8,221 bases of DNA from the NCBI GenBank assembly GCA_002454505.1, contig DKJA01000049.1, forward strand, positions 25,714-33,934, given 5' to 3'. Below, piece after piece: positions 1-6,341 of this stretch. The notes below the pieces were generated by a model. The model was not told where the DNA came from. It ran no database searches and worked only from the letters and a program-made list of their open reading frames with translations. The first letter of the stretch is position 1. Each line of letters starts with the position of its first letter. Made by a program: the position numbers and the translations under genes. The DNA comes from Oxalobacteraceae bacterium UBA6704. Lineage in GTDB: Bacteria; Pseudomonadota; Gammaproteobacteria; Burkholderiales; Burkholderiaceae_D.

Positions 1-30
1 AGCGGCCCGCAGGCCGCCGTTCAAGGCTGA
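1..30 (+). CDS. Possible 3' end of an upstream + strand gene (partial)
   Basis: Frame 1 reads nine codons (SGPQAAVQG) and then TGA at 28-30. The large inverted repeat begins three bases after that stop, which is what one expects between two convergent gene ends, since lipA ends on the other side. Nine codons are far too few to identify a product, and an open frame of this length occurs readily by chance. The call rests only on the position of the stop relative to the repeat. Confidence 0.3.
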   Translation, partial: SGPQAAVQG

Positions 31-32
31 GT

Positions 33-89
33 CCGTGTCCACTTATCCCCCGCTGGTGCCTGACACCAGGGTGGAAAAAGTGGACACGG
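33..89. repeat. 57-bp nested inverted repeat between convergent gene ends
   Basis: The outer arms are perfect 12-mers, CCGTGTCCACTT at 33-44 and AAGTGGACACGG at 78-89. Inside lies a second dyad, CTGGTG (53-58) and CACCAG (64-69), around a 5-base loop CCTGA. The element starts ten bases beyond the lipA stop codon. It could fold as a long cruciform or RNA hairpin at the end of the lipA message. Neither strand has a T-run directly after the outer stem, so it is not a classical intrinsic terminator. The nested form and placement fit a REP-like dispersed intergenic repeat. From memory, the inner GGTGTCAGGCACC motif recurs in Oxalobacteraceae intergenic regions, but I could not verify this. Confidence 0.7.
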
Positions 90-98
90 GCCCGGCTG

Positions 99-1085
99 TT
101 ACACCGCTTCCAGCAGGTTGTGCGCCTGCACGTCGGCGTGGTACGAGCTGCGCACCATCGCGCCGACGGCGGCGTGGCCGAAGCCCATCTTGTACGCTTC
201 TTCCTCGAACATCTTGAACACGTCCGGGTGCACGTAGCGGCGCACCGGCAGGTGGCTGTTCGATGGCGCCAGGTACTGGCCGATCGTCAGCATGTCGATG
301 TCGTGCTCGCGCATGTCGCGCATCACCTGCAGGATTTCCTCGTCCGTTTCGCCCAGGCCGACCATGATGCCGGACTTGGTTTTCACGTGCGGATACATCG
401 CCTTGAAATCCTTCAGCAGCTTCAGCGAATGCATGTAGTCGGCGCCGGGACGGGCTTCCTTGTACAGGCGCGGCACCGTTTCCAGGTTGTGGTTCATCAC
501 GTCCGGCAGGCCGTCGGCGAAGATGTTCAGCGCCTTTTCCAGGCGGCCGCGGAAGTCGGGCACCAGCACTTCGATCTGGGTCTTCGGCGACAGCGCCTTC
601 GATTTCTGGATGCACTCGACGAAGTGGCCGGCGCCGCCGTCACGCAGGTCGTCGCGGTCCACCGACGTGATCACCACGTACGACAGGCGCAGCTTGGCGA
701 TCGTGCTGGCCAGGTTGGCCGGCTCGTCGACGTCCAGCGGGTCCGGACGGCCGTGGCCCACGTCGCAGAACGGGCAGCGGCGGGTGCACTTGTCGCCCAT
801 GATCATGAACGTGGCCGTGCCCTTGCCGAAGCACTCGCCGATGTTCGGGCACGAAGCTTCCTCGCACACGGTCACCAGCTTGTTCTCGCGCAGGATGTCC
901 TTGATCTCGTAGAAGCGGCTCGATGCCGAGGCCGCCTTCACGCGGATCCACTCCGGCTTCTTCAGCCGCTCCACCTGCTCGATCGGCACGATCTTGATCG
1001 GGATGCGCGAGGTCTTGCTGGCGCCCTTCTGCTTTTCGCTGGGGTTGTACGCGGCGGCAGTGCTGGAAGTGGTCTCGGTGGTCAT
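99..1085 (-). CDS. lipA: Lipoyl synthase LipA
   Basis: A 328-residue radical-SAM enzyme that inserts two sulfur atoms at C6 and C8 of protein-bound octanoyl groups. This completes lipoyl cofactors on 2-oxoacid dehydrogenases and the glycine cleavage H protein in the cytoplasm. The auxiliary cluster is bound by C74, C79 and C85 (CX4CX5C). The radical-SAM cluster is bound by C100, C104 and C107 (CX3CX2C in CTRRCPFC). The C-terminal RSSY motif is at 312-315; its serine is known in the family to ligate the auxiliary cluster. Length is typical. The frame stays open for 53 more codons upstream, but these overlap the end of lipB and look nothing like LipA, so I use ATG at 1085 (MTTETTSS). It lies 17 bases after the lipB stop, which implies co-transcription. 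The ribosome site is weak (GAAGA). Confidence 0.98.
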   Translation of the reverse strand: MTTETTSSTAAAYNPSEKQKGASKTSRIPIKIVPIEQVERLKKPEWIRVKAASASSRFYEIKDILRENKLVTVCEEASCPNIGECFGKGTATFMIMGDKCTRRCPFCDVGHGRPDPLDVDEPANLASTIAKLRLSYVVITSVDRDDLRDGGAGHFVECIQKSKALSPKTQIEVLVPDFRGRLEKALNIFADGLPDVMNHNLETVPRLYKEARPGADYMHSLKLLKDFKAMYPHVKTKSGIMVGLGETDEEILQVMRDMREHDIDMLTIGQYLAPSNSHLPVRRYVHPDVFKMFEEEAYKMGFGHAAVGAMVRSSYHADVQAHNLLEAV

Positions 1086-1102
1086 AACGGTCTTCAGGTA
1101 AG

Positions 1103-1789
1103 TTAGGCGGCGGCAGCTTCGGGCTGCGCTGCCGCGTCGAGCTGGCGTACCAGTTCGTTGGCCAGCGCCAGCTGCACGTCGGCCAGCGGTACGACGATGC
1201 CCAGGGAACGCATGTCGATGGTTTCCAGGCCGGCGTAGCCGCACGGGTTAATCCAGGTGAACGGCGCCAGGTCCATCGCCACGTTCAGCGACACGCCGTG
1301 ATAGGTGCAGCCGTTGCCGCGTACTTTCAGGCCCAGCGCGGCGATCTTGGCGCCTCGTTTCGGGCCGGCGGCCACGTAGATGCCCGGCGCGCCGTCGATG
1401 CGTTCGCCGCCGAGATTATACGCGGCCAGTACGTCGATGATGGCCTGCTCGATCTTGTGGACGAACTGGCGCGCATACAGCTTGCCGCCCGGCTTGTTGC
1501 GGCGCAGGTCCATCAGCAGGTAGATGACGACCTGGCCGGGGCCGTGGAACGTCACTTCGCCGCCGCGGTCCGTCTGCACCACGGGGATCTGCGCGGCGCC
1601 GCCCAGCAGGTGGCCCCGGTCCGCACCCAGGCCCAGCGTATAGACAGGCGGGTGCTCGACGATCCACAGCTCGTCAGGCGTATCGGCCGTGCGCGCGTCG
1701 GTGAAGGCGCGCATCGCGGCGAACGTGGGTTCGTAGTCGGCTTGACCGAGGTGGCGGATCACCGCCGGTTCGGGTCGGTTCGTGGACAT
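1103..1789 (-). CDS. lipB: Lipoyl(octanoyl) transferase LipB
   Basis: A 228-residue cytoplasmic enzyme that moves octanoate from acyl carrier protein onto the lysine of lipoyl domains, the first step of endogenous lipoate synthesis. Family landmarks are all present: the RGGEVTFHGPGQ substrate-binding stretch at 75-86, K148 in GAKIAALGLKV, and C183 in INPCGYAG. By alignment with E. coli LipB, K148 and C183 are the catalytic Lys/Cys dyad. The last residues (about 218-228) are Ala-rich and probably dispensable. The ATG at 1789 gives an N-terminus that leads straight into the conserved fold. The upstream gap of 75 bases contains a candidate promoter, so lipB-lipA may be made both from the ybeD transcript and independently. 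The product feeds the LipA reaction encoded immediately downstream. Confidence 0.98.
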   Translation of the reverse strand: MSTNRPEPAVIRHLGQADYEPTFAAMRAFTDARTADTPDELWIVEHPPVYTLGLGADRGHLLGGAAQIPVVQTDRGGEVTFHGPGQVVIYLLMDLRRNKPGGKLYARQFVHKIEQAIIDVLAAYNLGGERIDGAPGIYVAAGPKRGAKIAALGLKVRGNGCTYHGVSLNVAMDLAPFTWINPCGYAGLETIDMRSLGIVVPLADVQLALANELVRQLDAAAQPEAAAA

Positions 1790-1818
1790 GGCAGGGCTGC
1801 GTTGATCAAAGCCCGACC

Positions 1819-1849
1819 ATTATACGCGCGGGGCTGGCGACTTGCTCAA
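1819..1849 (-). promoter_or_regulatory. Candidate internal promoter for lipB-lipA
   Basis: On the - strand a perfect TATAAT -10 hexamer (1819-1824) lies 29 bases before the lipB start codon. A partial -35, TTGAGC (1844-1849), is 19 bases upstream. The -10 is perfect, but the -35 is weak and the spacer long. It lies wholly in the non-coding gap between ybeD and lipB in an otherwise GC-rich region. Predicted from sequence only. Confidence 0.45.
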
Positions 1850-1864
1850 AGGCCGGGCAGGTGC

Positions 1865-2140
1865 TTACAGGACCACCTTCACCATCGGGTGGCCGGACAG
1901 CTCGGAATACAGGGCATCCAGTTGTTCGCGGCTGGTGGCGCGGACGGTCACCGTCAGCCCCGTGTAGTTGCCGCTGGACGAAGGGCGCGTCTCGACCTTG
2001 CCTTCGTGGAAAGTCGGGTCGTGCTTCGTGACCAGTTCGATGATCGTGACGGTGAAGTCTTCATGCGTCGGCCCCATCACCTTGATCGGGAAGTCGCTCG
2101 GGTATTCGATGAGGGACTCTTTCGGCGGAGTTGCGGACAT
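1865..2140 (-). CDS. ybeD: YbeD/DUF493 family protein
   Basis: A 91-residue protein of the YbeD (UPF0250/DUF493) family, a small ferredoxin-like alpha/beta fold resembling regulatory ACT domains. Matching landmarks are YPSDFPIKVMG at 13-23, SSSGNYTGLTVTVRAT at 54-69, and the closing HPMVKVVL at 84-91. E. coli YbeD is 87 residues and lies in the same order before lipB. The biochemical role is not settled in the family; its constant position suggests a link to lipoate metabolism or its regulation, which is inference. The ATG at 2140 is preceded by AGGA (2148-2151) with a 7-base spacer. In E. coli dacA lies upstream of ybeD. Here a terminator and an unrelated gene occupy that place, so ybeD is probably the first gene of the cluster. 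Confidence 0.95.
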   Translation of the reverse strand: MSATPPKESLIEYPSDFPIKVMGPTHEDFTVTIIELVTKHDPTFHEGKVETRPSSSGNYTGLTVTVRATSREQLDALYSELSGHPMVKVVL

Positions 2141-2205
2141 AATATTTTCCTGAAATGAACAGATGAGTTGCGAGGCGGCCCCCTATAGGCAGCGGGCCAT
2201 CCGCT

Positions 2206-2242
2206 ATTTTAGCCAAACACGGAGGCAGTTCCCCATATGGGG
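2206..2242 (-). promoter_or_regulatory. Possible ybeD promoter with 12-bp palindrome over the -35
   Basis: On the - strand TAAAAT (2206-2211) could serve as a -10 box about 65 bases before the ybeD ATG. The matching -35 position, 17 bases upstream, falls inside a perfect palindrome CCCCATATGGGG (2231-2242) and has no resemblance to TTGACA. A dyad in place of a -35 would suit a DNA-binding regulator. The palindrome is seen directly; the promoter reading is speculative. Confidence 0.25.
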
Positions 2243-2249
2243 TGCGGAT

Positions 2250-2276
2250 AAAAAAAGGCCAGCCCTGGGGCTGGCC
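2250..2276 (-). terminator. Intrinsic terminator ending the FecR/DUF6600 transcript
   Basis: A perfect 9-bp GC-rich stem, GGCCAGCCC (2257-2265) and GGGCTGGCC (2268-2276), closes on a 2-base loop; in practice the loop would open to 4 bases. Read on the - strand the stem is followed at once by seven T residues (2250-2256). It is about 240 bases past the FecR/DUF6600 stop codon and about 110 bases before ybeD. It therefore insulates the lip cluster from upstream transcription. Confidence 0.9.
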
Positions 2277-2515
2277 AAAAACTATTCTGTTCAGAAGGAC
2301 ACTGGAATAGTTGGGACACTGGTACGGTCACGAAAACGGCTTGTGCTGCGGGCCGTCGGAGAGCCCTGTGGTGCACGCGTTTCCGAGAAGTGTAACGTTA
2401 CGCAGTCTAACTGCCCGGCACTACCGCTTTGTGACAGGCAGCTCAAAATGTGGCGCGGACGGTCGAAAATCAAGGGCAGACGGTGCCGGCCTGCCCTCGG
2501 GATGCCGCCGCCGGC

Positions 2516-4522
2516 TCAGCGCTCGCTTTCGCGGCCGCGGCCGCCACGGTCCGGTCCGCCCTGCTGCGGCTGCGCCGGACGGGGCGCCGCGGCCGGTGCC
2601 GAGGGTGCCGGCCGCGGCGCCGCCTGTTGCTGCGGCTGCGGACGGAACTGTTGCGGCTGTTGCGGCTGTTGCGGCTGCTGCTGAGGCTGCGGACGAGGCT
2701 GCTGCGGCTCCGGCCGGTGCTGTTGCTGCGCTTGTTGCTGTTGCTGCACTTGCTGCTGCCGGCGGCTTTCCATCATCTCGCGGCGCTGGTCGGCGCGCTG
2801 CTCGAACGCTTCGCGCCGGCGCTCGCCCCGCTCGGCCAGTTCCTGGGACGTCCGCGGCGCAACGGCCGGTGCCGCCGGTGCCGTCTGCAGCACCTGCGGC
2901 CGGTTCGGCTGCTGCGGTGCGGCCGTGCCGAGCGTGTTCTGGCCGGGGCGCGGCCGGTCGGCGATGCCGTCGCGGTTGCGGTCGCGGTCGAACTGGCCGC
3001 GATCGTTTTGCGGGCGGTCGATCGGCGGCCGCTCCGTCTGCAGCCGGTCCACGATGCCGTCCCGGTTGCGGTCGTTCTGCGGGCGGTTCCCGATGTTCTC
3101 GCGCGGCCGCTCGGTCTGCAGCCGGTCGACGATGCCATCCCGGTTACGGTCCGTCTGCGGCCGGTCGGCGATGGTTTCGCGGATCCGGTCCGGCTGCTGC
3201 TGCGGACGGCCCGGCGTCTGCGCCCGGTCCGGAATGCCGTCCCGGTTGCGGTCGCCGCCACGTCCGCCATCCCGGACACCGCCCGGCACGATCGGTGCCG
3301 TGGCCGGCAGGTTGCCGGGATTCGGCGCCACGGTGGCCCGCGGCACATTGTTCACGCGCACGGTGCGGCGCTGCTCGAACTGCTCGCGCGGCACGATCGT
3401 GATGCCGTCGCGGCGGCCGGGCTGCACGGGCTTGTTGCCCCATTTTTCGTTGCCGCGGTACTGCCAGCCCAGCCGGCGCTCGTAGGCCGGGGACACCTGG
3501 TAGTGCGGCGTATAGCGGTCGCGCGGCGACAGCGGGTACCAGCCCATGCCCGGGCCGCGGCGGCGGTCGTTGAAGCTGACGGCCCAGCCGGCGCCGCCCA
3601 CCCAGCCCACCACGGCGGGCGACCAGGCCGGCCGGCCGATCACGCGGTCGGGCGACCAGCACCAGCGCCGGTTCACCATCACCCAGCGGCCGTAGTGCGA
3701 CGGCGCATAGCCCCATGGCGCGTTGTCGACCCACGTCCAGCCCCAGGGCGACAGCCACGTCCAGCGGCCGTCACGGTAGGGCGCCCAGTCCGACGCAATC
3801 ACGGTTGGCGCCCACAGCGGGCCGTAGTCGTCGTTGACGGTCCACGTGCCGTAATGATCCAGTTCCTCGTAACCGGTCACGTCGCGCGGGATGTAGCGGG
3901 TGGCGATCGCCGCCGCGCCGCGCCGGTCGCGCGCCACGGCCCACGCGTCGAACGCATCCTGCCTCGCCTGCGAGGTGAGTACGTCCTCACCCCGGATTTC
4001 CGCGCGGCGGTCGGCGCGCAGCGTCAGCGCCGTGCCGGCCGCCTCGACGCGGCCCACGCCGTCCAGCACCGACACGATCGTCGTGTCCGGCTCGCGCTCG
4101 GTATCCACGCGTACGGTACCCGGCTCCGTCAGCAGAACGCGGGCCTGCGGCGTGGTCAGCTCGAAGCCGGCCAGTGCCTGCGGATCGGGCACGCGCACGC
4201 TGGCCGCGCCGTAGTTCAGGCGCAGCCGCAGGTTGTCGTCGTCCAGTTGTTCGATGCTGATGTCGCTGTCGCCATCCAGCCGCACGGCCACCGCGCCCAC
4301 GCGGAACTCGGCGCGCGCGCCGCTCGCCGTGCGCAGGTGCTGGTCGGTGGTGACGGGCCAGTTCAGCAGCGAGCCGCTTTCCTCGCCGTCCTCCGTCTGC
4401 AGCGTGACGCGGCCTTCGGCGGCGGATATGCGGCCGACGACGGCGGGCGGGTCGGCCAGCGCCAGCGACGACGCGGCCACCAGGGCCGTCAACAGCAGGA
4501 AGTGGAGGAACTTGCGTGGCAT
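2516..4522 (-). CDS. Exported FecR-domain/DUF6600 protein with DxNxDGxxD repeats and Gln-rich tail
   Basis: A 668-residue secreted or periplasmic protein of unknown function. Residues 1-23 form a signal peptide (MPRK, hydrophobic core, cleavage after ALA). Residues about 60-178 match a FecR-type beta domain. Residues about 220-330 are Trp/Tyr-rich in the manner of DUF6600 (WTWLSPWGWTWVDNAPWGY at 254-272, HYGRW at 277-280). Residues 424-523 hold four copies of D-R-N-R-D-G-I-x-D-R, beginning at 424, 458, 484 and 514. Residues 557-590 are highly charged and probably helical, and 585-654 are Gln/Pro-rich. The ATG at 4522 has GGAGA (4530-4534) 7 bases upstream. Classical FecR proteins are sigma-factor regulators with a membrane anchor; this one has no such anchor and no sigma factor beside it. 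A cell-surface or envelope role is inference. Confidence 0.88.
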   Translation of the reverse strand: MPRKFLHFLLLTALVAASSLALADPPAVVGRISAAEGRVTLQTEDGEESGSLLNWPVTTDQHLRTASGARAEFRVGAVAVRLDGDSDISIEQLDDDNLRLRLNYGAASVRVPDPQALAGFELTTPQARVLLTEPGTVRVDTEREPDTTIVSVLDGVGRVEAAGTALTLRADRRAEIRGEDVLTSQARQDAFDAWAVARDRRGAAAIATRYIPRDVTGYEELDHYGTWTVNDDYGPLWAPTVIASDWAPYRDGRWTWLSPWGWTWVDNAPWGYAPSHYGRWVMVNRRWCWSPDRVIGRPAWSPAVVGWVGGAGWAVSFNDRRRGPGMGWYPLSPRDRYTPHYQVSPAYERRLGWQYRGNEKWGNKPVQPGRRDGITIVPREQFEQRRTVRVNNVPRATVAPNPGNLPATAPIVPGGVRDGGRGGDRNRDGIPDRAQTPGRPQQQPDRIRETIADRPQTDRNRDGIVDRLQTERPRENIGNRPQNDRNRDGIVDRLQTERPPIDRPQNDRGQFDRDRNRDGIADRPRPGQNTLGTAAPQQPNRPQVLQTAPAAPAVAPRTSQELAERGERRREAFEQRADQRREMMESRRQQQVQQQQQAQQQHRPEPQQPRPQPQQQPQQPQQPQQFRPQPQQQAAPRPAPSAPAAAPRPAQPQQGGPDRGGRGRESER
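2648..2674 (-). repeat. Three perfect 9-bp tandem units encoding Gln-Gln-Pro
   Basis: The + strand unit CTGTTGCGG occurs three times without interruption at 2648-2656, 2657-2665 and 2666-2674. On the coding strand this gives CCGCAACAG repeated, a run of PQQ units. It lies in a wider low-complexity CAG/CCG-rich tract (about 2561-2770) that codes for the Gln/Pro tail. Units are multiples of three, so slippage would change length but keep the frame. Confidence 0.85.
2954..3253 (-). repeat. Four in-protein DRNRDGIxDR repeats
   Basis: Four near-identical decapeptides (x = P, V, V, A) sit 34, 26 and 30 residues apart, joined by Arg/Pro/Gln-rich linkers such as RLQTERP. At the DNA level they share GATGCCGTCCCGGTTGCGGTC-like blocks with few changes, which points to recent internal duplication. 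D-x-N-x-D-G-x-x-D matches the calcium-binding loop pattern of thrombospondin type 3 and dockerin/EF-hand-like repeats. Actual metal binding is not shown. Confidence 0.8.
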
Positions 4523-4600
4523 GGGGGAGTCTCCGTCAGGGGTATTTTCGGTATTTCTCTACATCTAACGCCGGAGACCGTTCGACGCCGACCTGCGTTA

Positions 4601-4610
4601 CAAATATTTG
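4601..4610. promoter_or_regulatory. Small AT-rich palindrome upstream of the FecR/DUF6600 gene
   Basis: CAAATATTTG is a perfect 10-bp palindrome in the 100-base gap between the exporter stop codon and the FecR/DUF6600 start. It lies about 80 bases before the ATG, where an operator or UP-like element could act. I found no convincing -35/-10 pair and no intrinsic terminator in this gap, so the two genes may share a transcript. Confidence 0.25.
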
Positions 4611-4622
4611 CAGACTATGACA

Positions 4623-5261
4623 TTACGCATGATTGCGCTTGACAAAGAACAGTGCCGTGCCGACCGCCATCAGCAGGCCGCCGAAGATGCGGTTCTGCAT
4701 GCGCATCGCCTTGACGTCGCGGAAATAGCCCTGCATCGTCGACGCCAGGAAGGCGTAACCGTGCATCACCGTCATGTCGATCGCCACCATCGTCACGGCC
4801 AGGATCAGCAACTGCGGCAGCACCGGCTGGTTCTGCGCGATGAACTGCGGCAGCACCGCCACCATGAAGATGATGCCTTTCGGGTTCGTCGCATTGGTCA
4901 GGAAGCCGGTCAGCACCCGTCGCTTCACGGACGGCAGCGGCGCGCGGCCGCCGGCGCTCACGTCCGTGCCTTCCTTCACCTTCGCGCGCCACTGCGACAG
5001 GCCCAGCCAGATCAGGTACAGCGCGCCCACCGTCTTGACGACGTTGAACGCCACTTCGGAGGCCAGCAGCAGCGAGCCGACGCCGGCGCCGGCGATGAAC
5101 AGCACCAGCAGCAGACCCAGCTGCAGGCCCAGCACGGTGGCGCTGGCTTTCTTCACGCCGTAGGACAAACCATGCGACATCGACAGCACGGCGCCGGAGC
5201 CCGGCGACAGCGCGATGATGATGGCGGAAATGGCGAAACCGAGCCAGGTGGCGAAACTCAT
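4623..5261 (-). CDS. rhtB: RhtB/LysE-family amino-acid exporter
   Basis: A 212-residue inner-membrane protein of the LysE/RhtB superfamily, with about six hydrophobic segments (near 5-27, 40-65, 72-90, 118-140, 148-172 and 190-207). The family signature SPGSGAVLSM is at 19-28, followed by G-rich helix 2. GALYLIWLGLSQWRA is at 79-93, TNPKGIIFMVAVLPQF at 125-140 and NRIFGGLLMAVG at 190-201. These resemble E. coli RhtB, the homoserine/homoserine lactone exporter, closely along the whole length. Substrates diverge widely in this family, so homoserine export is a best guess rather than a certainty. ATG at 5261 has AGGA (5268-5271) with a 6-base spacer. It is divergent from the YedI gene and lies 100 bases upstream of the FecR/DUF6600 gene on the same strand, with no obvious functional link. 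Confidence 0.9.
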   Translation of the reverse strand: MSFATWLGFAISAIIIALSPGSGAVLSMSHGLSYGVKKASATVLGLQLGLLLVLFIAGAGVGSLLLASEVAFNVVKTVGALYLIWLGLSQWRAKVKEGTDVSAGGRAPLPSVKRRVLTGFLTNATNPKGIIFMVAVLPQFIAQNQPVLPQLLILAVTMVAIDMTVMHGYAFLASTMQGYFRDVKAMRMQNRIFGGLLMAVGTALFFVKRNHA

Positions 5262-5323
5262 GATGGATCCTGCGCAAAAAGTCCATTCTACCGTGCCGGG
5301 ACGCGCAGGCCGATAAGGTAATA

Positions 5324-5355
5324 TTGCCGGACTTTTATATTTCTTCTAATATAAT
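5324..5355 (+). promoter_or_regulatory. Candidate promoter for the yedI-yiaA pair
   Basis: This is an AT-rich island in a GC-rich window, ending 28 bases before the yedI ATG. TTGCCG (5324-5329) and TAATAT (5347-5352) are spaced by 17 bases. A perfect TATAAT overlaps at 5350-5355 but would need a 20-base spacer. The same gap holds a - strand TAGAAT (5285-5290) that could be the -10 of the divergent exporter gene, though without a clear -35. Confidence 0.5.
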
Positions 5356-5383
5356 TTTTCCACGTTAAAGAAAGAAACCACCG

Positions 5384-6304
5384 ATGGCCGGAACCAGCCT
5401 GCTTGCCCTGATCGACGATATCGCCTCCATCCTTGACGACGTGGCGGCCATGAGCAAAGTGGCTGCCAAGAAAACCGCCGGCGTGCTGGGCGACGACCTG
5501 GCGCTCAATGCGCAGCAGGTGTCCGGCGTCCAGGCGGACCGCGAACTGCCCGTCGTCTGGGCGGTTGCCGTCGGTTCGCTGAAGAACAAGGCGATCCTCG
5601 TGCCGGCCGCGCTGGCGGTCAGCGCGTTCGCGCCGTGGGCCGTCACGCCGCTGCTGATGGTGGGCGGCGCCTACCTGTGCTACGAGGGCTTCGAGAAGCT
5701 GGCCCACAAATTCCTGCACAGCGCCGAGGAAGACGCGGCGCACAAGGCCGAGCTGGCCGCGGCCGTCGCCAATCCCGAGGTGGACCTGCTGGCGCTGGAA
5801 AAGGAAAAGATCAAGGGCGCCGTGCGCACCGACTTCATCCTGTCGGCCGAGATCATCGTCATCGCGCTGGGCACCGTGTCCGAGGCGCCGTTCGCCCAGC
5901 AGGTCACCGTGCTGGTCGGCATTGCGCTGCTGATGACGGTGGGCGTGTACGGCCTGGTGGCCGGCATCGTCAAGATGGACGACGCCGGCCTGTACCTGAG
6001 CAAGCGCACCGGCGTGCTGCGCGCACTGGGCAAGGTGCTGCTGGCCGCCGCGCCGAAGCTGATGAAGCTGCTGTCGGTGCTGGGCACGGTGGCGATGTTC
6101 ATGGTCGGCGGCAGCATCATCACGCACGGCGTGGCGCTGCTGCATCACAGCATCGAACAGGCCGCCGCGACCTTCGGACCGGTGCTGGCCTTCCTCACGC
6201 CGCACATTGCCGACATCGTCGTCGGCGTCGTCACGGGCGGCGTGGTGCTGGCGGTCGTCACCATGGTCACCAGGCTGTTCAAGGGCGTGCGCGGCAAGCC
6301 CTGA
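5384..6304 (+). CDS. yedI: YedI/DUF808 family inner-membrane protein
   Basis: A 306-residue membrane protein matching the YedI (DUF808) family from end to end. Landmarks are MAGTSLLALIDDIASILDDV (1-20), KKTAGVLGDDLALNAQQVSG (29-48), ELPVVWAVAVGSLKNKAILV (54-73), KIKGAVRTDFILSAEIIVI (142-160) and the HGVALLHHSIE segment (248-258). E. coli YedI has near-identical text at these places and a similar length. Several hydrophobic segments follow: about 70-100, 152-170, 173-196, 228-255 and 270-295. The function is not established for the family and I do not assign one. The start codon is fixed by the conserved N-terminus, although the ribosome site (AAGAAAG) is weak. It is followed after 37 bases by yiaA on the same strand, and the two share one terminator. 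Confidence 0.95.
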   Translation: MAGTSLLALIDDIASILDDVAAMSKVAAKKTAGVLGDDLALNAQQVSGVQADRELPVVWAVAVGSLKNKAILVPAALAVSAFAPWAVTPLLMVGGAYLCYEGFEKLAHKFLHSAEEDAAHKAELAAAVANPEVDLLALEKEKIKGAVRTDFILSAEIIVIALGTVSEAPFAQQVTVLVGIALLMTVGVYGLVAGIVKMDDAGLYLSKRTGVLRALGKVLLAAAPKLMKLLSVLGTVAMFMVGGSIITHGVALLHHSIEQAAATFGPVLAFLTPHIADIVVGVVTGGVVLAVVTMVTRLFKGVRGKP

Positions 6305-6330
6305 TGTCTCAACCAGTCACTTCAACCACC

Positions 6331-6336
6331 AGGGAG
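6331..6336 (+). promoter_or_regulatory. Ribosome binding site fixing the yiaA start
   Basis: AGGGAG lies 5 bases before ATG 6342. The frame is open further upstream to an ATG at 6207 inside yedI, but only the 6342 start has a good ribosome site and yields the family's N-terminus. Confidence 0.8.
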
Positions 6337-6341
6337 TAAAT

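Larger units (their letters stand above)
2141..2515. other. Non-coding gap between the FecR/DUF6600 gene and ybeD
   Basis: This 375-base stretch contains no convincing gene. Read along the - strand it holds: about 240 bases of trailer after the FecR/DUF6600 stop codon; a small stem (AACTATTC 2280-2287 with GAATAGTT 2305-2312); the intrinsic terminator at 2250-2276; a 12-bp palindrome at 2231-2242; and a possible ybeD promoter and ribosome site. A 9-base direct repeat GGACACTGG occurs at 2297-2305 and 2314-2322, and a 10-bp palindrome GTAACGTTAC at 2392-2401. The long trailer is noticeably less GC-rich than the flanking genes in its terminator-proximal part. Confidence 0.6.

Noticed and set aside
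1086..1244. An upstream start that would add 53 residues to LipA
   Set aside because: The extension overlaps the end of lipB and reads as Arg-rich noise. The ATG at 1085 gives a normal LipA N-terminus and length.
2392..2401. Palindrome GTAACGTTAC
   Set aside because: At ten bases it is short and lies in a trailer with no promoter-like elements near it. It is probably chance.
2291..2473. A 60-codon - strand open frame in the trailer of the FecR/DUF6600 gene
   Set aside because: It has no good ribosome site and no recognisable features, and its position in a non-coding trailer before a terminator makes chance the better explanation.
2450..4642. A 730-codon open frame on the + strand lying opposite the FecR/DUF6600 gene
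   Set aside because: It is a mirror of a GC-rich coding strand. The translation is Arg/Ala/Val-rich low complexity with no recognisable domain, while the - strand frame has a signal peptide, known domains and a ribosome site.
4615..5286. A 223-codon - strand open frame overlapping the exporter gene
   Set aside because: It is the neighbouring frame of the RhtB-like gene. Its product is Arg/Ala-rich without hydrophobic segments, whereas the chosen frame has six helices and family motifs.
6207..6341. An upstream start that would add 45 residues to YiaA
   Set aside because: The extension overlaps the end of yedI in another frame and lacks family similarity. AGGGAG sits directly before ATG 6342.
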